Assembly (NCBI GenBank): GCA_003484395.1
Contig: DNCV01000095.1
Location: forward strand, 1-8,993
Reading direction: 5' to 3'
Length of the DNA stretch: 8,993 nucleotides
Origin: Dehalococcoidia bacterium
GTDB lineage: Bacteria > Chloroflexota > Dehalococcoidia > GIF9 > UBA5629
The position numbers and the translations under genes are program-made. Positions 5,960 through 8,993 of this stretch are shown here, in pieces (within the stretch, counting starts at the first letter, position 1; each line of letters opens with the position of its first letter). Below the pieces are notes generated by a model. That model was not told the DNA's origin. It searched no databases and saw only the letters and a program-made list of their open reading frames with translations.

Positions 5960-6791
5960 GACTATCATCGGAACGATGATTCCATCTAAAAGCATAAGCG
6001 TTGAGATACCCTTGTAGATATTTTGCGCTTATAGCATGATTAGCGCCACTTATACCCCTCTTAACTAGAGACCAAAATCCTTCGATAGTGTTTGTGTGTG
6101 CCTCACCAGCAACATATATTTTTTGTGCGTGATGGACTCTCTTATGCTGATATCCTAGTCTTGGCAATTGATTGTACGTTGGGAATTCATCAGTGTATAT
6201 AATACTCTTAGAGAGTACCTTTTCTTTGATTGCTGGAATAATGGTCTTAGATTTTACATCTGGAACTACCATAGCAATTACATCGCCCTTTCGTTCAGTC
6301 ATACCGAATACAGGAGTTTTATTTTCCGATCCACGTCCACGCTTGCCATGATGTTTGCCGCCTACATAGGTTTCGTCTATTTCCACTTCGTTTAATAGTG
6401 TCATAATATCTTCATTCAACATGGAGCGAATCTGTTTGAACATACGCCACGCTGTTTTATAGGTTACTCTTAGTTGCCTTTGCAACTCTTTAGCAGAGAC
6501 ACCACATCTAGTATTAGACATGATAAATATTGCATAGAACCAAAGTCGAATAGATGTAGCAGATTTTTCTAGTATAGTCCCGGCCATTGGATAAACATGA
6601 TGACCACAAATATCGCAGACATAACATGGACGTCCAGTTACTTTATAATGGCTAGTGATCTTGTTGCATTTACTGCAATGAATACCATCAGGGTAACGGA
6701 TATTCTTTAGCCATTCAAGGCAGGCATCATCATTCGGGAATTGATTGTTGAAATCGTTGATCGAGTATCTTTGTTGTTTGATCTCTTTCAT
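5913..6791 (-). CDS. IS1595-family (ISXO2-like) DDE transposase
   Basis: 292 residues, full length for the family. The N-terminal zinc ribbon uses C39-x2-C42 and C59-x2-C62. A short helix-turn-helix-like stretch (about 95-125, GVSAKELQRQLRVTYKTAWRM) follows. The ISXO2 catalytic core then has D139 in VEIDETYVGGKHHGKRG, D201 in IYTDEF and E237 in HTNTIEGFWSLVKRG. The start is ATG at 6791 with GAGGTG 6 nt upstream. It has its own good promoter (6821-6849). No frameshift or stop, so it looks intact. I could not find convincing terminal inverted repeats or an 8-bp target duplication on either side, so element ends are not drawn. It overlaps the 49-residue gene at its 3' end and its promoter overlaps the 5' end of the hicB remnant. 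Confidence 0.95.
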   Translation of the reverse strand: MKEIKQQRYSINDFNNQFPNDDACLEWLKNIRYPDGIHCSKCNKITSHYKVTGRPCYVCDICGHHVYPMAGTILEKSATSIRLWFYAIFIMSNTRCGVSAKELQRQLRVTYKTAWRMFKQIRSMLNEDIMTLLNEVEIDETYVGGKHHGKRGRGSENKTPVFGMTERKGDVIAMVVPDVKSKTIIPAIKEKVLSKSIIYTDEFPTYNQLPRLGYQHKRVHHAQKIYVAGEAHTNTIEGFWSLVKRGISGANHAISAKYLQGYLNAYAFRWNHRSDDSPMFLQMLSRLSSLKV

Positions 6792-6820
6792 TACTACACC
6801 TCAGCTTCTGATATAATGAG

Positions 6821-6849
6821 AGTGTAGCATACTAAGTAATTGTTGTCAA
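6821..6849 (-). promoter_or_regulatory. Transposase promoter
   Basis: On the minus strand: perfect TTGACA (6844-6849), exactly 17 bp spacer ending in TGC, and TACACT (6821-6826) as an extended -10. It points into the transposase gene about 30 bp away. Confidence 0.65.
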
Positions 6850-7037
6850 GGGATAATTGCGTTATTTATTATCAGGAAAATGACATATGGGTAGGCTGGT
6901 TTGATGAATATCCGGATTATCGTACGCAGGGGATAACGTTAGATGAGCTAAAGGAGAATTTGGTAGATATTTACAAATCTATTAGTTCTGGAGAGATTCC
7001 TAATGTACGTAAACATGGGGAGCTCGTTGTGCATTGA
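6840..7037 (+). CDS. hicB: HicB-like antitoxin, N-terminus probably damaged
   Basis: Up to 65 residues. The core YYQENDIWVGWFDEYPDYRTQG, followed by TLDELKENLVDIYKSI and a VRKHGELVV ending, is characteristic of the short HicB class, whose partial RNase H fold neutralises HicA. The natural start is unclear: the only in-frame start codons are TTGs at 6840/6843 with no ribosome site, and they lie inside the divergent transposase promoter. Homologues normally begin with Met just before the I/V-YYQE stretch, where here GTT/ATT stand (6861-6866). The transposase insertion may therefore have removed the original start. The stop overlaps the TTG start of a truncated hicA by 4 bp, the normal hicB-hicA coupling for this class. 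Likely a remnant. Confidence 0.7.
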   Translation: MLSRDNCVIYYQENDIWVGWFDEYPDYRTQGITLDELKENLVDIYKSISSGEIPNVRKHGELVVH

Positions 7038-7093
7038 AAAGAGAAAAACTCATCAAGAAAATTGGGCAAATGGGTTGTGTTTTAATCTGTCAT
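7034..7093 (+). pseudogene. hicA: hicA toxin stub (first 20 codons)
   Basis: TTG at 7034 overlaps the hicB stop. The product begins MKREKLIKKIGQMGCVLICH, matching the start of HicA proteins (MKRRDLIKKLEEMGCVLIRH type), then homology stops abruptly and the frame runs into sequence belonging to the opposite-strand radical-SAM remnant. The GGKH segment with the catalytic His and the rest of the double-stranded RNA-binding-like fold are missing, so no active toxin is possible from this copy. Confidence 0.65.
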
Positions 7094-7381
7094 AAAATAT
7101 TTGTCTCCGTTCTTCTTTGCAAACCCCAGCATCCGTGATACGAGCAATTCAAATCCGTAATACCACTCCAGCTTTTCACCGAAGAATGCCCGAAAATCTT
7201 CAGCATCTACTACGGTGGTATACGCCGTCCAGAACAGATAGTAAATCATGCGCTGGCGCTTTGTGAATTTCAACACAGGTATTTTGGATAGGTACGCAGG
7301 ATAAGGACTATCGGCACGCTATCTTCAACTATACCGTTGTATATCTGCCTCCAGGTAATTATTCCCTTGTATACCGTAACT
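7082..7381 (-). pseudogene. C-terminal remnant of a radical-SAM HemN/HemZ-like protein
   Basis: Read on the minus strand in one frame: SYGIQGNNYLEADIQRYS, stop (TGA, 7325-7327), R, stop (TAG, 7319-7321), RADSPYPAYLSKIPV, then FTKRQRMIYYLFWTAYTT, a FRAFFGEKLEWYYGFELLVSRMLGF stretch and YFMTD, stop at 7082. The order (glycine loop, SKIPV, K/R-QRM..FW.AY, winged-helix-like tail) resembles, from memory, the C-terminal part of coproporphyrinogen-oxidase-like radical-SAM proteins. The usual MTDxGxYxxH tail is cut at the hicA stub junction near 7084-7093, and the SAM-binding CxxxCxxC half is absent. GTG at 7276 would open a 64-codon frame, but homology upstream of it shows this is not a real start. 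Confidence 0.55.
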
Positions 7382-7394
7382 TTTAGGCATTCTA

Positions 7395-7739
7395 TTACCT
7401 TTCCGACAGCTTCGCACTGACAAGGCGATTAATACTCACCTTGGCCTCTGCGGCTTCAATGGTAATGCGTTTGTGTACTTCAGGGGGAACCCTAACCACA
7501 AATTTACCTGAATAACGCTTATTTGTAAGAGGTTGTGGAATCTTCTCATTATTAGTCTGCATGTCTATAATAGTCTCTTTAACCAAATTGCGTATACCAT
7601 GCAACGCTGATTCCGGTGATATATCCAGCCAGCTTAAGCCGGGGAACTCAGCACAAAGGCCAACATATTCACCATCTTCATCAGACCAGGTAATTCGATA
7701 GGTATAAAAATCAGTCTGTGTTATCCGTTTTGTTACCAT
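7395..7739 (-). CDS. hicB: HicB-type antitoxin with C-terminal ribbon-helix-helix domain
   Basis: 114 residues. The N-terminal partial RNase H-like HicB fold (about 10-60) includes YTYRITWSDEDGEYVGLCAEFPGLSWLD and SPESALHGIRNLV. The C-terminal segment GKFVVRVPPEVHKRITIEAA, then VSINRLVSAKL, is a ribbon-helix-helix DNA-binding domain, so it should both bind HicA and repress the operon. ATG at 7739 with GGAGG 6 nt upstream. It overlaps the 3' end of hicA by 29 bp on the same strand, the toxin-first order expected for this HicB class. A likely operator lies at the hicA promoter (see 7998-8026). Intact and full length. Confidence 0.9.
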   Translation of the reverse strand: MVTKRITQTDFYTYRITWSDEDGEYVGLCAEFPGLSWLDISPESALHGIRNLVKETIIDMQTNNEKIPQPLTNKRYSGKFVVRVPPEVHKRITIEAAEAKVSINRLVSAKLSER

Positions 7740-7953
7740 TTTGTACCTCCAGCTTGTCGATAGCCTGCAATACTTGCCTTACTTGATATGCCTTGGCTTT
7801 TCCTTTTTCGTTTTGAATATTTATTCTTGGGTTACCTTGCCATGCTGTCTTGAATACACAATGACTACTGCGCTCCTGCCGGGGCTCGCCAAAGTAATGC
7901 TCGCAGACTTTACGAAAGTCAGCGCAGCTGATATTCTTTGGATTCTTTAGCAT
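7711..7953 (-). CDS. hicA: HicA-type mRNA interferase toxin
   Basis: 80 residues from ATG 7953. DFRKVCEHYFGEPRQ, then SSHCVFKTAWQGNPRINIQ, KGKAKAYQVRQVLQAIDKL match the longer HicA class, which cleaves mRNA. The family catalytic segment is usually GSHH; here it is SSHC (H31, C32), keeping the first His. No ribosome site precedes 7953. In-frame codons upstream back to TAG (KKIIAL before MLKNPKN) also look homologous to HicA N-termini, so the natural start may have been lost or be a non-ATG codon near the A-run. Co-transcribed with hicB, 29-bp overlap. Activity of this copy is uncertain because of both points. Confidence 0.85.
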   Translation of the reverse strand: MLKNPKNISCADFRKVCEHYFGEPRQERSSHCVFKTAWQGNPRINIQNEKGKAKAYQVRQVLQAIDKLEVQNGNKTDNTD

Positions 7954-7997
7954 CAGCGCAATTATTTTTTTCTATAGATATCGCCATCTACAATGTA

Positions 7998-8026
7998 ATG
8001 ATACCATTATTGATACTATATATCAA
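7998..8026 (-). promoter_or_regulatory. hicAB promoter with probable HicB operator
   Basis: Minus strand: TTGATA (8021-8026), 17-bp spacer, TATCAT (7998-8003). The -35 side contains the perfect inverted repeat TGATA-CTATA-TATCA (8011-8025), and a further half-site ATGATAC sits at the -10. This placement over the core promoter is what an autorepressor such as the ribbon-helix-helix HicB would use; that assignment is inference. Confidence 0.6.
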
Positions 8027-8297
8027 GATAGTAACTCCATTTTTCTTTTTGATCTGTCATTTCATTTATCCAGGTCATGTATTACGTTATGGGGCTTACA
8101 GAATCCTCATACTGCAACTGTGCGTCATAGTTGTTTGTGAAGTGAAAAGGATGAGCGGAGCGCGTCAGCCACATTCGGGTTTGCGCTTGTTAAAAACCCC
8201 ATACGATGTACCTCACAGGTATTTTGGATATATCTATCGCCACCTTTTCATATATGCGAGTGTCCTGAATGATACAGGCTCTGCACGCTGATCCCCC
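8027..8297. other. Gene-poor remnant DNA
   Basis: No supported gene. Minus-strand frames break at stops (for example TAA after ISKIPVRYIVWGF). A plus-strand frame from 8151 (MSGARQPHSG) lacks a properly spaced ribosome site. Apart from the right copy of the 17-bp repeat, I see nothing identifiable; it looks like decayed sequence. Confidence 0.5.
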
Positions 8298-8438
8298 TTG
8301 CTTAGTTGTGTCAATAAGAAGTGTGGGGATATCTGGGAGGACTTCTACGACACTTTACAGGTAAAAAGCGAGAACAGGAGCCAAGAGAATCGCTTAAAGA
8401 AGTTAAAAAGAAAATCCTTGGCTGATATCGAATGCTAG
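8298..8438 (+). CDS. Possible 46-codon basic ORF, unrecognised
   Basis: TTG at 8298 to TAG at 8436-8438. Contains CGDIWEDFYDTLQVKS followed by a Lys/Arg/Glu-rich helix ENRLKKLKRKSLADIE. No ribosome site is visible and no family is recognised. It may be a fragment of a larger lost gene: the amphipathic, charged composition looks coding, but the start does not. It is followed immediately by a hairpin with a T run (8437-8472), which would fit a gene end. Confidence 0.22.
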   Translation: MLSCVNKKCGDIWEDFYDTLQVKSENRSQENRLKKLKRKSLADIEC

Positions 8439-8472
8439 AGTGACAACAGGTAGTGTCGGCGTTACTCTTTTT
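8437..8472 (+). terminator. Possible intrinsic terminator
   Basis: AGAGTGAC (8437-8444) pairs with GTTACTCT (8461-8468, one G-U) around a 16-nt loop and is followed by a T run to 8472. Low GC makes it weak. It would stop transcription entering from the left before the kamA promoter. Confidence 0.4.
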
Positions 8473-8537
8473 ACCTAGAGTTTGTAGTTTTGCAAAAAAG
8501 ATTTTTGAAAAAGTTTTACCCTACACTCGACTTCATG

Positions 8538-8566
8538 TTGACAAATGTTTTACATCTTGCTATTTT
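8538..8566 (+). promoter_or_regulatory. Promoter of the kamA leader
   Basis: Perfect TTGACA (8538-8543), 17-bp spacer ending in TGC, then TATTTT (8561-8566) as an extended -10. Transcription would begin near 8573, giving a leader of about 130 nt before the kamA-family ATG. Confidence 0.65.
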
Positions 8567-8583
8567 TATTACATAAGTAAAAA

Positions 8584-8622
8584 ATGAAGTATAAACGTTG
8601 TAAAAAGTTAATATGGGAATGA
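8584..8622 (+). other. 12-codon lysine-rich mini-ORF in the kamA leader
   Basis: ATG at 8584 to TGA at 8620 encodes MKYKRCKKLIWE, with Lys at 4 of 12 positions, ending 4 bp before a terminator stem. Layout is that of a leader-peptide attenuator, but there is no convincing ribosome site and the A-rich sequence makes Lys codons likely by chance. Confidence 0.25.
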
Positions 8623-8626
8623 ACGT

Positions 8627-8657
8627 AGCGGAGGATGGCGAGATCCACCGCTTTTTT
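8627..8657 (+). terminator. Intrinsic terminator or attenuator upstream of kamA
   Basis: AGCGG-A-GGAT (8627-8636) pairs with ATCC-A-CCGCT around loop GGCGAG, with one A-A mismatch, followed directly by TTTTTT. It lies between the promoter at 8538-8566 and the coding start at 8706, so most transcripts would end after about 85 nt unless read-through is regulated. Confidence 0.75.
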
Positions 8658-8705
8658 ATTAACAAAATTAGAAAGATTTTAAAAAAGGGAGAAAGAAAGT
8701 AAAAA

Positions 8706-8993
8706 ATGACAATGTCGGGAGTCAAGAGGAAACACGTGTTCAGCTCCATTGAAGAGGAGCCTCCAGGAGAATGCTTTGTTCATGACGAGGTTGAGGAACC
8801 TCCAAGTTGTGAGGTAGATGAACCTCCAAGTACTTCCGCCGCGAGGAAGGTTGAGTCATTCCTGCGGCAAATACCGGAAGAAAGCTGGAACGATTGGAAG
8901 TGGCACTTCCGGAACAGAATAACTACCGTAGAAGAACTATCCAAGTATATTTCTTTGTCGCCTCTCGATCAGCAGCAGATCAGCCTCGTGGCG
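8706..8993 (+). CDS. Lysine 2,3-aminomutase-family radical SAM protein, N-terminal part
   Basis: 96 codons visible; the gene runs off the right edge before the CxxxCxxC cluster motif. Residues about 59-86 (EESWNDWKWHFRNRITTVEE, then LSKYISLSP) match the start of the KamA/YodO/glutamate 2,3-aminomutase family, which shifts an amino group from the alpha to the beta carbon using a 4Fe-4S cluster, SAM and PLP. Ahead of it is an unusual extension of roughly 45 residues with three EPP units (EEEPPGE, VEEPPSCE, VDEPPSTS), partly a 24-bp period DNA repeat (GAACCTCCAAGT at 8796 and 8820). ATG 8706 is followed by another in-frame ATG at 8712; the nearest purine-rich site (GGGAG at 8687-8691) is rather far. 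Lysine versus glutamate substrate cannot be told from this part. Confidence 0.88.
   Translation, partial: MTMSGVKRKHVFSSIEEEPPGECFVHDEVEEPPSCEVDEPPSTSAARKVESFLRQIPEESWNDWKWHFRNRITTVEELSKYISLSPLDQQQISLVA

Larger units (their letters stand above)
7274..8230. repeat. 17-bp direct repeat flanking the hicAB pair
   Basis: CACAGGTATTTTGGATA occurs exactly at 7274-7290 and again at 8214-8230, same orientation, 940 bp apart, enclosing the hicAB operon and part of the radical-SAM remnant. The left copy encodes the SKIPV segment of that remnant on the minus strand; the right copy also encodes SKIPV in a minus-strand frame, then diverges. Confidence 0.7.

Noticed and set aside
5800..6860. Terminal inverted repeats of the IS1595-type element
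   Set aside because: I compared the flanks of the transposase gene and found no convincing matching ends or 8-bp target duplication.
7938..8291. 117-codon plus-strand frame
   Set aside because: Begins inside hicA on the opposite strand, no ribosome site, composition not protein-like, crosses the hicAB promoter.
8359..8476. Inverted repeat AGGTAAAAAG / CTTTTTACCT
   Set aside because: A 10-bp match about 100 bp apart in AT-rich DNA; the nearer hairpin at 8437-8468 explains the right arm better.
8516..8749. 77-codon minus-strand frame
   Set aside because: Covers the promoter, terminator and start of the kamA-family gene; hydrophobic residues arise from reverse-complemented A-rich DNA.
1..8993. 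CRISPR array, rRNA, integrase gene or replication origin
   Set aside because: No regularly spaced repeats, rRNA-like sequence, tyrosine/serine recombinase motifs or DnaA-box cluster were seen.

Overview
The window looks like a chromosome segment of an anaerobic Bacillota, most likely a Negativicutes/Sporomusa-like bacterium. This is inferred from a GC-balanced backbone with strong GGAGG-type ribosome sites, a PolA whose proofreading residues are intact (Bacillus-type PolA usually lost them), a polA-mutM gene pair, and a lysine 2,3-aminomutase-family gene. The genus cannot be fixed from this sequence.

Layout. 1-862 (minus) is the 5' part of argF. A 96-bp divergent intergenic region separates it from polA (959-3673, plus), which is followed after 1 bp by mutM (3675-4484). 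These are ordinary housekeeping genes, with three small active-site departures worth noting: HPLP in ArgF, Asp at the PolA steric-gate position, and Leu at the MutM wedge position.

From about 4490 to about 8480 the composition turns AT-rich and the content is accessory. A small plus-strand phage/plasmid-like gene (4646-4885), preceded by a short in-frame ORF ending in TAG, converges on a minus-strand operon-like series. That series reads tRNA-Arg(UCU), a type II tRNA with a UAA anticodon on a serine-like body, a coiled-coil/winged-helix protein (5045-5458), and a 46-residue TTG-start protein (4872-5012). A perfect 12-bp inverted repeat inside the plus gene probably terminates this series. Next come a 49-codon plus gene, an IS1595/ISXO2-type transposase, a hicB with a 20-codon hicA stub, a decayed radical-SAM (HemN/HemZ-like) C-terminal fragment with two in-frame stops, an apparently complete hicA-hicB pair with its own promoter, and about 600 bp of mostly unreadable remnant DNA.

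At 8538-8705 there is a strong promoter, a lysine-rich 12-codon mini-ORF and a good intrinsic terminator in front of a KamA-family aminomutase gene that runs off the right edge.

The region reads as a degraded insertion/rearrangement zone next to the polA-mutM cluster. The strongest candidate for something unusual is the tRNA-tRNA-protein-protein series, in particular the serine-like tRNA body carrying a leucine (UUA-reading) anticodon. No CRISPR array, integrase or origin was seen.
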